In this document: piece after piece, positions 35,727 through 44,329 of the stretch
How positions within the stretch are numbered: the first letter of the stretch is position 1
Layout: each line of letters opens with the position of its first letter
Source of the DNA: CAYMYN01 sp964394665
Lineage (GTDB): Bacteria > Planctomycetota > UBA1135 > GCA-002686595
Direction of reading: 5' to 3'
NCBI GenBank assembly: GCA_964394665.1
Contig: CAYMYN010000004.1
Location: 248,001-312,000 of the forward strand
DNA length: 64,000 nt
Position numbers and translations under genes: made by a program
The notes under the pieces: generated by a model
Databases searched by the model: none
What the model saw: the letters and a program-made list of their open reading frames with translations, nothing else
What the model was told of the DNA's origin: nothing

Positions 35727-38222
35727 TCACTGCCAGCGCGGCTCGACGCCCAGCAAATGGCGCACGAAGAAGTCCTGGCGTCGGCGGACCAGATAGGGCG
35801 TCTCGCCGACGCCGTGGCCGCCACCGGGGACGAGCACGAACTCGAAGTCCTTGTCGGCGCGGATCAGGGCGTCGACGACCTGCAGGGTCGAGGCCGGGTC
35901 GACGTTGCGGTCGAGCTCGCCGACGGTCAGGAGCAGCTTGCCCACGAGCCGGTGGGCGTGGGTGACGTTGGAGCTGGCCTCGTAGTGCGGGCCCAGGGGC
36001 CAGCCCATCCAGGCTTCGTTCCACCACATCTTGTCCATGCGGTTGTCGTGGCAGCCGCAGTCGGCCGCGGCGGCGTCGTAGAAATCGCCGTGGAAGAGCA
36101 GGGCGCCCAGGGCGTTCTGGCCGCCGGCGCTGCCGCCGAAGATGCCGACGCGCTCGAGGTCGAGCTCGGGATGCGCCGCGGCCGCGGCGCGCAGCCAGGC
36201 GATGCGATCGGGAAAGCCCGCGTCGGCGAGGTTCATCCAGGCCACGTCGTGGAACGCCTTGTGGCGCCAGTTGGTGCCCATGCCGTCGATCTGCGCGACG
36301 ATGAAGCCGAGCTCCGCCAGGGCGCGCTCGCGCAGACCCAGGCCGAAGGTCTTGGGCACGTGGAAGCCGTGGGGGCCGGCGTAGATGGCCTCGATCACGG
36401 GGTAGGTGCGCGCCGGGTCGAAGTTCGAGGGGCGGATCAGGATGCCGTGGATGGCCGTCGCGCCGTCGCGGCCCGGGGCGGCGAAGCGTTGGGGCGGAGC
36501 GAAGCCGGCCGCGTGGAGGGCGCCGGCGTCGTCGCGGCCCAACTCGCACACCAACGATCCGTCGGAGCTGCGCCGCAGCTCGCTGACCCAGGGCTGATCG
36601 ACCCGCGACCAGCGGGCGACGAAGTGCTCGCGGTCGGGGGAGAAGGTCCACTCGTGGGTGCCGTCGGCGTCGGTCAGCAGGGTCAGCTCGCCGGTGTCGA
36701 GGTCGACCCGCGCCAGGTGCGCGTGGTAGGGATCCTCCCCGGAGCGATAGCCCATCACCCGCAGCAGGAGGCGGCGTTCGGCCGCGTCGATGCGCTCGAC
36801 GGCCCGCACGACGAACTCGCCGCGCGTGACCTGGTGCAGCTCGCCGCGGGCGAGATCCAAGCGATACACGTGGTTCCAGCCGTCGCGCTCGCTGGTCCAG
36901 AGCAACTCGCCCGCGCCGTCGAGCCAGTGCAGCCAGGTCTTCTGCGAGTAGTCGATGAAGGTCGCGGCGCGCTCCTCGAGCACGCTCGTCACCTGCCCGC
37001 TCGCGGCATCGATGGCGTAGACGTGCTGGAGCTGGTGTCCGCGCCGGTCGTAGCGCAGGAACACGCGGCTCGAGTCGGGGGCCCAGTGCACGTCGCCGAT
37101 CGACCAGGCGTCGGCGAAGGGCGCGGCGTCGACCGGGATCGCGGTGTGGCGCTCGAGGTCGAAGAGCCGCGGACGGGGACTGCGCTTGCGATCGCCGGGC
37201 TTGAGGTAGGGCACGCGCACGACGCGCGGCTGCAGCGCGTCGGGCGGGGCGCTCTCGACGAGCACGAGCTCGCGGCCCTCGTCGGGCTCGCTCTGGAAGG
37301 CGAGCAGGCGCCGGCCGTCGGGCGAGGGGTGGAAGCGCGGTTCGTAGGAATCGGCGGCGCTGCCGTCGGAGGTGAGCTGGACGGAGTCGTCGCCGCGGCG
37401 GACGAAGACCTGGTGCTCGCGCAGGTGGAAGCGCGCTTCTTCGCGCGGTCCGCGCCGGCGGGGGGGCGGGGCCAGGGCCGCCTCCGAGCCGGCGTCGATG
37501 CGCGCCACGGCGGCCTGCTGCCCCGCGCGGAAGAGCGCCACCGCGCGGCCCTCGGCGACGGTCTCGGCGCTCCAGAGATGTCCCGCGAAGGTGTGCTGGG
37601 CGCGTTCCTCGCCCGGCTCGAGGACGCCGTAGGGACGTTGTTCGCCGCGGTTGGGCTCCCAGTGCAGGCGCACCGCCTCGCCCAGGCGGTTCTGGAACAG
37701 GATCGAGCTCTCGCGCCCGCCGCCGCGCGGTCCTGAGTTCGAAGGCAGCGGCTCGAGCAGGGGCGCCTCGTCGTCCGCCGCGACGAGTTCCGCGCTTGCG
37801 ATGAAGAAGCGCCAGTGCCGGGAGCCGTGGCGCACGAGCACCGACGCGCGGTCCGCCGAGAGCTCGACCCAGTCGAGGGGCAGGCGCTCGGGATCCAGCT
37901 CGCGGCCGAGCGCGGGTTCGAGGGCCGCGGCCAGGGCCGCGGTGTCGAAGGCCGGGCGCCGCGCGCCGTCGCGCGCGTCGACCAGGACGAATTCGCGCCG
38001 TCCGTCGGCGTGATCGTGCTGGAACCACAGCGCCCCTCCGTCGGCGGTCCAATGCAGCTCGGGCGCGAAGGCGTGGAGCGCGCCGCGCCAGCTCCGCGCG
38101 AGCCGCGTGACGCGCTCGTAGTCCTGCGCGCTGCCCTGGGGGGCGCGCGCGGCGGCGAACGGGGCCAGGGGAAGGAGAAGGACGAGGCACGCGAGCGCGC
38201 GCACGGGGGCCGGGGGCTTCAC
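35727..38222 (-). CDS. S9 family (DPP IV-like) serine peptidase with VHL-like insert
   Basis: An 831-residue exported prolyl-oligopeptidase-family enzyme. Signal peptide: residues ~8-26. Residues ~50-600 form a beta-propeller (DPPIV_N type). The C-terminal alpha/beta hydrolase has YPVIEAIYAGPHGFHVP, the nucleophile FGGSAGG (Ser about 698; most relatives have GxSYGG), GELDRNVDP (Asp about 771) and GGGHGVGE (His about 803). Between residues ~170 and 236 lies ILFQNRLGEAVRLHWEP...PYGVLEPGEERAQHTFAGHLW, which closely follows the beta domain of the von Hippel-Lindau protein (ViFcNrs...v.W...G.pqpYptLpPGt.rri.sy.GHlW). It probably removes dipeptides from peptides outside the cytoplasm. The start is GTG 38222, 6 bases past a TAGCAT hexamer. 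Confidence 0.88.
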   Translation of the reverse strand: MKPPAPVRALACLVLLLPLAPFAAARAPQGSAQDYERVTRLARSWRGALHAFAPELHWTADGGALWFQHDHADGRREFVLVDARDGARRPAFDTAALAAALEPALGRELDPERLPLDWVELSADRASVLVRHGSRHWRFFIASAELVAADDEAPLLEPLPSNSGPRGGGRESSILFQNRLGEAVRLHWEPNRGEQRPYGVLEPGEERAQHTFAGHLWSAETVAEGRAVALFRAGQQAAVARIDAGSEAALAPPPRRRGPREEARFHLREHQVFVRRGDDSVQLTSDGSAADSYEPRFHPSPDGRRLLAFQSEPDEGRELVLVESAPPDALQPRVVRVPYLKPGDRKRSPRPRLFDLERHTAIPVDAAPFADAWSIGDVHWAPDSSRVFLRYDRRGHQLQHVYAIDAASGQVTSVLEERAATFIDYSQKTWLHWLDGAGELLWTSERDGWNHVYRLDLARGELHQVTRGEFVVRAVERIDAAERRLLLRVMGYRSGEDPYHAHLARVDLDTGELTLLTDADGTHEWTFSPDREHFVARWSRVDQPWVSELRRSSDGSLVCELGRDDAGALHAAGFAPPQRFAAPGRDGATAIHGILIRPSNFDPARTYPVIEAIYAGPHGFHVPKTFGLGLRERALAELGFIVAQIDGMGTNWRHKAFHDVAWMNLADAGFPDRIAWLRAAAAAHPELDLERVGIFGGSAGGQNALGALLFHGDFYDAAAADCGCHDNRMDKMWWNEAWMGWPLGPHYEASSNVTHAHRLVGKLLLTVGELDRNVDPASTLQVVDALIRADKDFEFVLVPGGGHGVGETPYLVRRRQDFFVRHLLGVEPRWQ

Positions 38223-38228
38223 CGCCCC

Positions 38229-38234
38229 ATGCTA
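38229..38234 (-). promoter_or_regulatory. Putative -10 element of the S9 peptidase gene
   Basis: TAGCAT on the minus strand overlaps the stop codon of the lipase gene (38232-38234) and ends 6 bases before GTG 38222. This suggests an internal leaderless promoter. Confidence 0.35.
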
Positions 38235-39899
38235 CTCGGGCGCGTTCCAGGGCCGCAGGCTGACGAGGAGCTGGGCCTCGATGCCGGGTGCGGCGGGATT
38301 TCGGATCGGCACCGCGAAGGTCGGCGGGGCGGAGGAGGGGAGCGGCGCGAGCTCGAGCTCCTGCGCCGCGGGCCCGTGCCCGGCGCTGAAGCGCGCCCTC
38401 AGGGACCAGGCGCCGGCCGCGCCCGCCGGCGGCACGAGGCGCAGCTCCAACGTGTCGTCGAAGATCGAGGCGTTGGGGAAGCGCTCGCGGTCGAAGATCG
38501 AACCGCCGACCTCGAACAGCGGCACGTGCACGCGCAGCGAGACCGAGAAGCCGAGCGAGCGCCGGTCGACGGCCTCGTCGACGCCGGCCTCGTAGGGATC
38601 TTCGGCGAACTGGCGCTTGCGCACCTGGCTGCTCAGGAAGAGCGAGAAGAGGTGCGGTCGGCGGCGCTCTGCGACCGGCCCCTTCACCAGCTCGTCGTAC
38701 TGCGCGAAGACCGCGGAGCTCTCGCCGGTCACGCGCCGGTGCAGGTCCACCTCGCCGCCGCGCACCGCGACGACGCAATCGAGGTGATAGGAGCCGCGCA
38801 CCGAGTCGCCCTTGTCCTTGCGTCTCTGGATGCTCGGGGGCAAGGAGAGTGAGTCCACCTGCAAGCGCCCGTCGACGCGCAGGTCGCCGAACAGGAAACG
38901 CACCAGGTTCTGGTAGCCCTCCTCGCTGTTGACGATGCCGTAGTGGCCCGAGTGGCTGCGGTGCACGAAGGCCCGCGGGGCGCCCTCGACGGCGGCGTTG
39001 GCGATGCGCACCAGGCCGTCGCTCATCTCGCCCGCGAGCGCGGCGGAGGCGCCGAAGGCCACGCGATAGTCGCGCGCGTTGGTGCCCACCAGGCAGAAGA
39101 ACCGCTCGGGCGGGAACTTGCCGTTCAGGCTGGCGACGCTGGCGAGCTTCTCGCGCTCCTTCTTGGTCGGCGCGAGGGCCAGGTACTCCGCCATGCGCGG
39201 CCGGCTGAAGTTGTCGATCTTGTTCCAGCCCAGGAAGGCTGGCACCGTCGAGAGCGGGCCGGCGCCGATGCCGTCGTGGGGCGTGGCGTAGGTGAAGACC
39301 TTGTCGACGAGGTTCTTGACCTTGCGCGGGTCGCCCTTGGGGTTCTGCAGGAAGCAGCGACAGACGAGCCCGCCCATGGAGTGCGCGACGAGGTAGACCT
39401 TGAAGCGCTCCCAGGCCTGCTCGTCCCGCACCCAGGCGCCGTCCTCCTGCCTGCGGCAGACCTGCTCGCGCAGTTGGTGGATGAGCGAGGAGAGACCCGC
39501 GGCCTGCTCCTCGACGTCGCGGCGACCCTTCACGCCGGGGTTCAAGTCCTTCGAGTCGTGCTCGTAGTAGCGGTAGATGATCACGCTGCGCGCCGGGATG
39601 GGGGGCGGCTCGTCGGGCCGGGGGTGCTGCTTGCGCCCGCGGGGCGGATCGGGGTCGAGCAGCAGCTCGCCGCCGTTCGCGTAGGCGTCGCGATACCCGT
39701 GGTCCTTCATCAGGCGCACGAGGGGCGACTCGAAGATCAGGCGCTCGATCTCGCCCGTCCAGCGCTGGCGCACCTTGGTCGAGCCGAGGTTGAAGCCCAT
39801 GTAGGGCGTCGCCACGGTGTCCTCGATCTCGGAGGCCGTCATGGCGTAGCCGCGCACGTAGACGATCGGGTAGTAGGGGTGCTCGAGGGTCGGAGCCAT
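38232..39899 (-). CDS. Alpha/beta-hydrolase lipase-like protein
   Basis: A 555-residue protein without an obvious signal peptide. The N-terminal half is an alpha/beta hydrolase: YPIVYVRGYAM (oxyanion strand), RSVIIYRYYEHDSKDL, and the nucleophile elbow VYLVAHSMGGLV (GHSMG-like, Ser about 173). YATPHDGIGA and RSHSGHYGIVNSEEG are candidates for the acid/His region. This arrangement resembles LCAT-like and triacylglycerol lipases. The C-terminal ~200 residues are a separate beta-rich domain (VRGSYHLDCVVAVRGGEVDLH, SVSLRVHVPLFEVGG) with no recognised homologue. Substrate unknown. The S9 peptidase gene follows 9 bases downstream, so the pair may share transcripts. Confidence 0.72.
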   Translation of the reverse strand: MAPTLEHPYYPIVYVRGYAMTASEIEDTVATPYMGFNLGSTKVRQRWTGEIERLIFESPLVRLMKDHGYRDAYANGGELLLDPDPPRGRKQHPRPDEPPPIPARSVIIYRYYEHDSKDLNPGVKGRRDVEEQAAGLSSLIHQLREQVCRRQEDGAWVRDEQAWERFKVYLVAHSMGGLVCRCFLQNPKGDPRKVKNLVDKVFTYATPHDGIGAGPLSTVPAFLGWNKIDNFSRPRMAEYLALAPTKKEREKLASVASLNGKFPPERFFCLVGTNARDYRVAFGASAALAGEMSDGLVRIANAAVEGAPRAFVHRSHSGHYGIVNSEEGYQNLVRFLFGDLRVDGRLQVDSLSLPPSIQRRKDKGDSVRGSYHLDCVVAVRGGEVDLHRRVTGESSAVFAQYDELVKGPVAERRRPHLFSLFLSSQVRKRQFAEDPYEAGVDEAVDRRSLGFSVSLRVHVPLFEVGGSIFDRERFPNASIFDDTLELRLVPPAGAAGAWSLRARFSAGHGPAAQELELAPLPSSAPPTFAVPIRNPAAPGIEAQLLVSLRPWNAPE

Positions 39900-39949
39900 C
39901 GGGGTCCTCGCTCTGGGTGCGGGTGCGTGGGTGGCGCGCGATCGGCCGC

Positions 39950-39955
39950 AGGGTA
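39950..39955 (-). promoter_or_regulatory. Putative -10 element of the lipase gene
   Basis: TACCCT on the minus strand, 50 bases before ATG 39899, in the 184-base divergent gap shared with ychF. Confidence 0.35.
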
Positions 39956-40025
39956 GCGCTCGGGGACGGGCCGGTGGCGATCCCCGCGCGGCCTTCGCCG
40001 CGCTTCCCGCACCCGGGCCGTCGGG

Positions 40026-40031
40026 TAGACT
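40026..40031 (+). promoter_or_regulatory. Putative -10 element of ychF
   Basis: TAGACT, 52 bases before ATG 40084; identical to the hexamer before coaD. No clear -35 element. Confidence 0.4.
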
Positions 40032-40083
40032 GCCGCGCTTCCCGGGCCCCCGCGCCCCCTCTCCGATCCCCCCCCGTGCGTCC

Positions 40084-41175
40084 ATGAGCCTCGCCTGCGG
40101 CATCGTCGGCCTGCCCAACGTCGGCAAGTCCACCCTCTTCAACGCCCTCACCGGGGCGGGCGTCGAGGTCGCGCCCTACGCCTTCACGACCACCGAGCCC
40201 CACGTGGCCGTGGCGCGCGTCCCCGACGAGCGGCTCGAGCTGCTCGCGCGCTACATCCCGCCCCAGAAGATCGTGCCGGCGGAGATGAAGGTGGTCGACA
40301 TCCCGGGCCTGGCCGAGGGCTCGTACAAGGGCGAGGGCATGGGCAACCGCTTCCTGGGCGTGGTCAAGGAGAGCGACGCCCTGCTGCACGTGGTGCAGTG
40401 CTTCCAGAGCGCCAACCTGGGCCGCGAGACGCCGGTCGACCCCAAGGGCGACATCGAGCTGTTCGAGCTCGAGCTCGCGATGGCCGACCTCGAGACGGTC
40501 ACCCGCAACGAGGAACGGGTCGCGAAGAAGGCCCGCGCCGGGGACGAGCGCGCGCGCTTCGAGCAGGACCTCTTCCGGCGCGCCAAGGAGCCGCTCGAGG
40601 AAGGCCGCCAACTGCGCACCCTCGACTGGAAGAAGGAAGAGCTCGTCGCCTTCGAGCCGCTCTTCCTCCTGACCCTCAAGCCCGTGCTCTACATCGCCAA
40701 CGTCTCGGACGACGACCTGGAGGGCCAGGGCCCCCTGGCGCAGGCCGTGGCCCAGCACGCCGCGTCGACCGGCGCGCGCTGGATGCCGATCGCCTGCGAC
40801 ATCGAGGCCGAGCTGCGCGGCATGGAGGAGGAGGAACGCGCGGCCTTCATGGCCGAGCTCGGCATCACCGAGCTCTCCCTGCCGCGCCTGATCCGCGCCG
40901 CCTTCGACCTGCTCGGCCTGCACACCTACTTCACCGCCGGCGAGAAGGAGATCCGCGCCTGGACGATCCACAAGGGCGACACGGCCCCGGTGGCGGCGGG
41001 CAAGATCCACTCGGACTTCGAGAAGAAGTTCATCAAGGCCGAGTGCTACTCCGTCGACGACCTCGTGGCCCTGGGCTCGGAGGCCGCGATCAAGGCCGCC
41101 GGCAAGATGCGCCTCGAGGGCCGCGACTACGTGATGCGCGACAGCGACGTGGTGCACTTCCTGGTCGGGCGCTGA
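40084..41175 (+). CDS. ychF: Redox-regulated ATPase/GTPase YchF (Ola1 family)
   Basis: A 363-residue Obg-family P-loop protein of normal length. G1 is GLPNVGKST, the switch I region carries YAFTTTEPHVAVARVPD, and G3 is VDIPGLAEGSYKGEGMGNRFL. YIANVSDDD takes the place of the G4 NKxD (family: NVdE), which explains the ATP preference of YchF. The helical hairpin spans residues ~125-200, and the C-terminal TGS domain contains GLHTYFTAGEKEIRAWTI and ends VHFLVGR. YchF binds ribosomes and affects translation and oxidative-stress responses. Stand-alone gene, divergent from the lipase. Confidence 0.95.
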   Translation: MSLACGIVGLPNVGKSTLFNALTGAGVEVAPYAFTTTEPHVAVARVPDERLELLARYIPPQKIVPAEMKVVDIPGLAEGSYKGEGMGNRFLGVVKESDALLHVVQCFQSANLGRETPVDPKGDIELFELELAMADLETVTRNEERVAKKARAGDERARFEQDLFRRAKEPLEEGRQLRTLDWKKEELVAFEPLFLLTLKPVLYIANVSDDDLEGQGPLAQAVAQHAASTGARWMPIACDIEAELRGMEEEERAAFMAELGITELSLPRLIRAAFDLLGLHTYFTAGEKEIRAWTIHKGDTAPVAAGKIHSDFEKKFIKAECYSVDDLVALGSEAAIKAAGKMRLEGRDYVMRDSDVVHFLVGR

Positions 41176-41243
41176 CGGTCCTGGGGACGATCCCCGCAGG
41201 CCCGCTCCCGGTTCTGGAGGCGGGCGCGGGCCCTGTCAGCGCA

Positions 41244-41867
41244 TCACTGGGCGCGCAGCACGACCCGGTAGCGACGCGGGCCCTTGCCCAGGAGCCCGCT
41301 GCGCTGGAGTCGCACGTCCGCCAGGCGGGCCGGCGAGCCCGTGATCGAGGCCGCGGCCCGCAGGGGATAGGTGTCGGTGCGCCCCGGCAGCATCGGGCCC
41401 CAGTGGATGCGCAGGTTCAGGGCCGCTGGCTGGTCCCCGAGCTGCTCGACGTGCACGCCCTCGAGGCCGTGGCGGGTGCGGACCTCGACGCCCCGGGCGC
41501 GGCCGTTCGCCGAGCCCGCTGTGGGGCGGCGCGCATCGGAGGGGAGCACCCGCGGGACCTCGCTGGTCACGCTGAAGAACTCGGCCAGCGAGATCTCGAG
41601 CGGCGTGTGGCCGAGCTCCCGCTCGCCGATCGCGATGCTCAGTTGGGCCTCGTCCGCGGACTCGAACTGCAGCGTGGCGCGCCGGTCCTCGGGCCAGAGC
41701 GCCAGCACCGCGCCGGCTCCACAGAGCAAAGCCAGGGAGCCCCCGCAGGCCAGCAGGCTCGACTCGCGGCCGCGGGCGCGCGTCAGGCGGTAGATCAGCC
41801 AGGCGAGGGCGATCAGGCACCCCAGCCCGAGGGCCAGGGCCGGCAGCAGCAGGGATCCGGCGTGCAT
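41244..41867 (-). CDS. Small membrane protein of unknown function
   Basis: I do not recognise this 207-residue protein. It has two predicted transmembrane helices (residues ~6-27 and ~42-59) separated by a short basic loop, then a ~145-residue extracytoplasmic part rich in beta strands (RRATLQFESADEAQLSIAIG, PLRAAASITGSPARLADVRL). The start is ATG 41867. It faces ychF and is divergent from crcB, and there is no sign of a shared operon. Confidence 0.55.
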   Translation of the reverse strand: MHAGSLLLPALALGLGCLIALAWLIYRLTRARGRESSLLACGGSLALLCGAGAVLALWPEDRRATLQFESADEAQLSIAIGERELGHTPLEISLAEFFSVTSEVPRVLPSDARRPTAGSANGRARGVEVRTRHGLEGVHVEQLGDQPAALNLRIHWGPMLPGRTDTYPLRAAASITGSPARLADVRLQRSGLLGKGPRRYRVVLRAQ

Positions 41868-42013
41868 GGTGGGTCCTGGGAAACCGGGGTCGCGCGAGCG
41901 GCCCCCCCTGCGCGCTCCGCGCGGCCTCCATTTCCACCGCCCGGGGCCAGCGAGTCCAGCGCAGGAGGTCAGGGAGCGGCGCGCCCTGGAACCGCGCCCC
42001 GCGCGCCGTCACC

Positions 42014-42400
42014 ATGCGGGCCGTGAAGCTCCTCCTCGCGATCGGTCTGGGCGGGTTCCTGGGCGCCCTGGCGCGCCATGGTCTGGCCCTGGGCGTGGAC
42101 CGGCTGGTCGGCGCGCGGTTCCCCTTCGGCATCCTGGCCGTGAACGTGCTGGGGTGCCTCGCGATCGGCGTGTTCGCGGGCCTGGTCGAGCGCGGAACCG
42201 AGCTCTCGGCCGAGACGCGCGCGTTCCTGGCGGTCGGCGTCCTGGGCTCCCTGACGACCTTTTCCACCTTCGGGCTGCAGACCGTCGAGTTGGGGCAGGA
42301 AGCCCTGGCGCCGGCGCTCGTGAACGTGTCGTTGCAGGTGGGGCTCGGGATCGGCGCGGTGCTCGCCGGACGCGCGTTGGCGCTGACTGCCTACGCCTGA
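42014..42400 (+). CDS. crcB: Fluoride exporter CrcB/Fluc
   Basis: A 128-residue four-helix protein of the Fluc family, which assembles as antiparallel dimers forming fluoride channels. Family signatures: GGFLGALARHGL (GG.lGa..Ry), NVLGCLAIGVFAG with the pore Asn, and GVLGSLTTFSTFGLQTVEL carrying the phenylalanine box and the central sodium-site backbone. It lowers cytoplasmic fluoride. I looked for a fluoride riboswitch in the 146 bases upstream (41868-42013) and did not see its conserved core. The LOG-type gene follows 23 bases later. Confidence 0.93.
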   Translation: MRAVKLLLAIGLGGFLGALARHGLALGVDRLVGARFPFGILAVNVLGCLAIGVFAGLVERGTELSAETRAFLAVGVLGSLTTFSTFGLQTVELGQEALAPALVNVSLQVGLGIGAVLAGRALALTAYA

Positions 42401-42423
42401 GGCACTCGAGGGAGGACGCGCGC

Positions 42424-43275
42424 GTGGACGACCCGCAGCCCGACGAAGCGCGACGGCGCCCGTTGCCCGCCGGCCCCGAGGCCGCGCGGGTGTGGGGCAA
42501 ACGGTCGGTCGATCCCGACGAGCCGCGCCTCCTGGGCGCGCCGCGCAGCCGCACGGAGGAGTTCCTGCGCGTGCTGCGCATCGGCGCCGAGTTCGTGCGC
42601 GGCTTCCGCGCCCTGCACTTCGTCGGGCCCTGCGTGACGGTCTTCGGCTCGGCGCGCTTCGGCGCGGACCACCGCTACTACCGCCTGGCGCGCGAGGTCG
42701 GCCGGGGGCTGGCGCGCGAGGGCTGGACCGTCCTGACCGGCGGCGGCCCGGGCATCATGGAGGCCGCCAACCGCGGCGCGCAGGAGGCGGGCGGGCGCTC
42801 GATCGGCTGCAACATCGTGTTGCCGATGGAGCAGCAGCCCAACCCCTACCTCGATCGCATGATCGAGTTCCGCTACTTCTTCGTGCGCAAGGTGATGCTG
42901 GTCAAGTACTCGATCGGCTTCGTCACCCTGCCCGGCGGCTTCGGCACCCTGGACGAGATCTTCGAGACCGCCACGCTGATGCAGACCGGCAAGATCCGGG
43001 ACTTCCCGGTGGTGCTGATGGGCGTCGACTACTGGCGGCCGCTGCTCGACTTCGTGCGCGACACCATGATGGCGGAGAAGACGATCTCGCCCACGGACCT
43101 CGACGCGCTGACGGTCACCGACGACCCCGAGGAGGCGCTCGCCGCCCTGCGCCGCGGCGTCCAGGATTCGTCCGAGGCCGGGCGCTGGAAGAGCGCGCCC
43201 CGTCCCAGCGTGGTGCTCGGCGAACACGACGGGGTGCGCGAGCCGACCCCGCCCGAGCCCGGGGCGCCAACCTGA
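42424..43275 (+). CDS. LOG-family (TIGR00730) Rossmann-fold phosphoribohydrolase
   Basis: A 283-residue member of the LOG (Lonely Guy) family. The nucleotide-binding motifs are TVFGSARFG, TGGGPGIMEAANRGA and the hallmark PGGFGTLDEIFE. LOG enzymes hydrolyse nucleoside 5'-monophosphates, notably cytokinin nucleotides, releasing the base; many bacterial members act as general AMP/GMP phosphoribohydrolases. The ~45-residue charged N-terminus and ~40-residue C-terminal tail are extensions on the core. GTG 42424 is chosen because GGGAGGA lies 7 bases upstream. Co-directional with crcB and probably co-transcribed. Confidence 0.9.
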   Translation: MDDPQPDEARRRPLPAGPEAARVWGKRSVDPDEPRLLGAPRSRTEEFLRVLRIGAEFVRGFRALHFVGPCVTVFGSARFGADHRYYRLAREVGRGLAREGWTVLTGGGPGIMEAANRGAQEAGGRSIGCNIVLPMEQQPNPYLDRMIEFRYFFVRKVMLVKYSIGFVTLPGGFGTLDEIFETATLMQTGKIRDFPVVLMGVDYWRPLLDFVRDTMMAEKTISPTDLDALTVTDDPEEALAALRRGVQDSSEAGRWKSAPRPSVVLGEHDGVREPTPPEPGAPT

Positions 43276-43309
43276 CGCCGCGCGTCCCCGCGAACCGCGC
43301 CCGAGCCGC

Positions 43310-44329
43310 TCAAGGCCGCAGCCAGATCTCCCAGGGGTTTGGGAGCGCGGGGTCGGTGAGCATCGCGGCGCTGGGCGTGAACAGGGCGCGGTGTTCGGGC
43401 CGCACCAGGAGCAACAGGTCGCTGGTGCGATTGTGGATCGGGGCCAGGGGGCGATCCGCGGGTGCGCCGACCTCGAGCACGATCGGCTCGCCATCGGGGG
43501 GCACCAGGGTCAGGAGGGTGGGCTCGGCCAGGCCCAGCTCGGCGGCGCGCGCGGGCGCGGCAAACCCCTCGTAGGGCACGCGCACGAGGAAGGCCAACCA
43601 GGCGGCGACGCGGAAGGGCAGGGGCGCGTCCGCGCTGCGCTCCCCGTCCACGAGCAAGGTCCAGGCGAACTCGCCGGACGCCGCGGGGTCGGGGACGAGC
43701 TCGAGCGACTCGCCGCCGGGCCGATCGAGGAACACGCGCCGGACGCCGCGCCGCGGATCGAGGGGCGTGCCGGCCAGGACCCGCAGGTCGAGCAGGGGCG
43801 GCAGGGCGCCGGCGCCGCGCTCGAGGAGCGGCCGCGGCGCGGCGTCGATCTCGAGCGCGTGCGGCTCGCCGACGCGCCGCACGAAGGTGCGCCCGCCGCC
43901 CGGGCCGGGTAGGTGCGCGCCGACGTCGAGGGCCAGCAGCTCGGCCCCGTCGGAGCGCAGGAGCGTGACGCGGATCGCGGCCAGCGGATCGAGGGCCGCG
44001 TGTTCGAGCTCGGTGGCGTCGAACGCGCGCTCGAGGCCGTGGGCGTTCGCCAGGCCGAGCACCAGCTCGCCGATCTCGCCCGCGTGGGCCGGCGCGGAGA
44101 GCGCGCTCACGCAGCGCCACTGGCCCGCGCTGAAGGCGTAGCGGTGTTCGCCCGGCCCGGGCGGGTCGACGACCAGGGCGGAGACCTGCAGCGGCCGTTC
44201 CCCGGCGTAGAGCGGCGCGAGCGGCGTGGACCGGGTGCGCGCGCCGGGGTCCGGCAGGCGCCGCCCCAGGCCCACGACCAGCGCGAGCAGGGCGGAGAGG
44301 CCCAGCGCGACGAGCGGCGCGCCGCGCAT
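43310..44329 (-). CDS. DUF4340-type membrane-anchored protein
   Basis: A 339-residue protein with one N-terminal transmembrane helix (PLVALGLSALLALVVGLG) and a beta-rich extracytoplasmic part. Repeated Leu/Val strands with GEHRYAFSAGQWRCVS and PIHNRTSDLLLLVRPEHRALF resemble DUF4340 proteins, which are often encoded after GldG-type subunits of ABC transporters; the neighbourhood here fits exactly. The molecular role is unknown. Its ATG overlaps the stop of the GldG-type gene as TGATG. Confidence 0.65.
   Translation of the reverse strand: MRGAPLVALGLSALLALVVGLGRRLPDPGARTRSTPLAPLYAGERPLQVSALVVDPPGPGEHRYAFSAGQWRCVSALSAPAHAGEIGELVLGLANAHGLERAFDATELEHAALDPLAAIRVTLLRSDGAELLALDVGAHLPGPGGGRTFVRRVGEPHALEIDAAPRPLLERGAGALPPLLDLRVLAGTPLDPRRGVRRVFLDRPGGESLELVPDPAASGEFAWTLLVDGERSADAPLPFRVAAWLAFLVRVPYEGFAAPARAAELGLAEPTLLTLVPPDGEPIVLEVGAPADRPLAPIHNRTSDLLLLVRPEHRALFTPSAAMLTDPALPNPWEIWLRP

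Noticed and set aside
41868..42013. Fluoride riboswitch upstream of crcB
   Set aside because: The conserved pseudoknot core and the characteristic GGUGAUGG-type stretch are not present in the 146-base gap.
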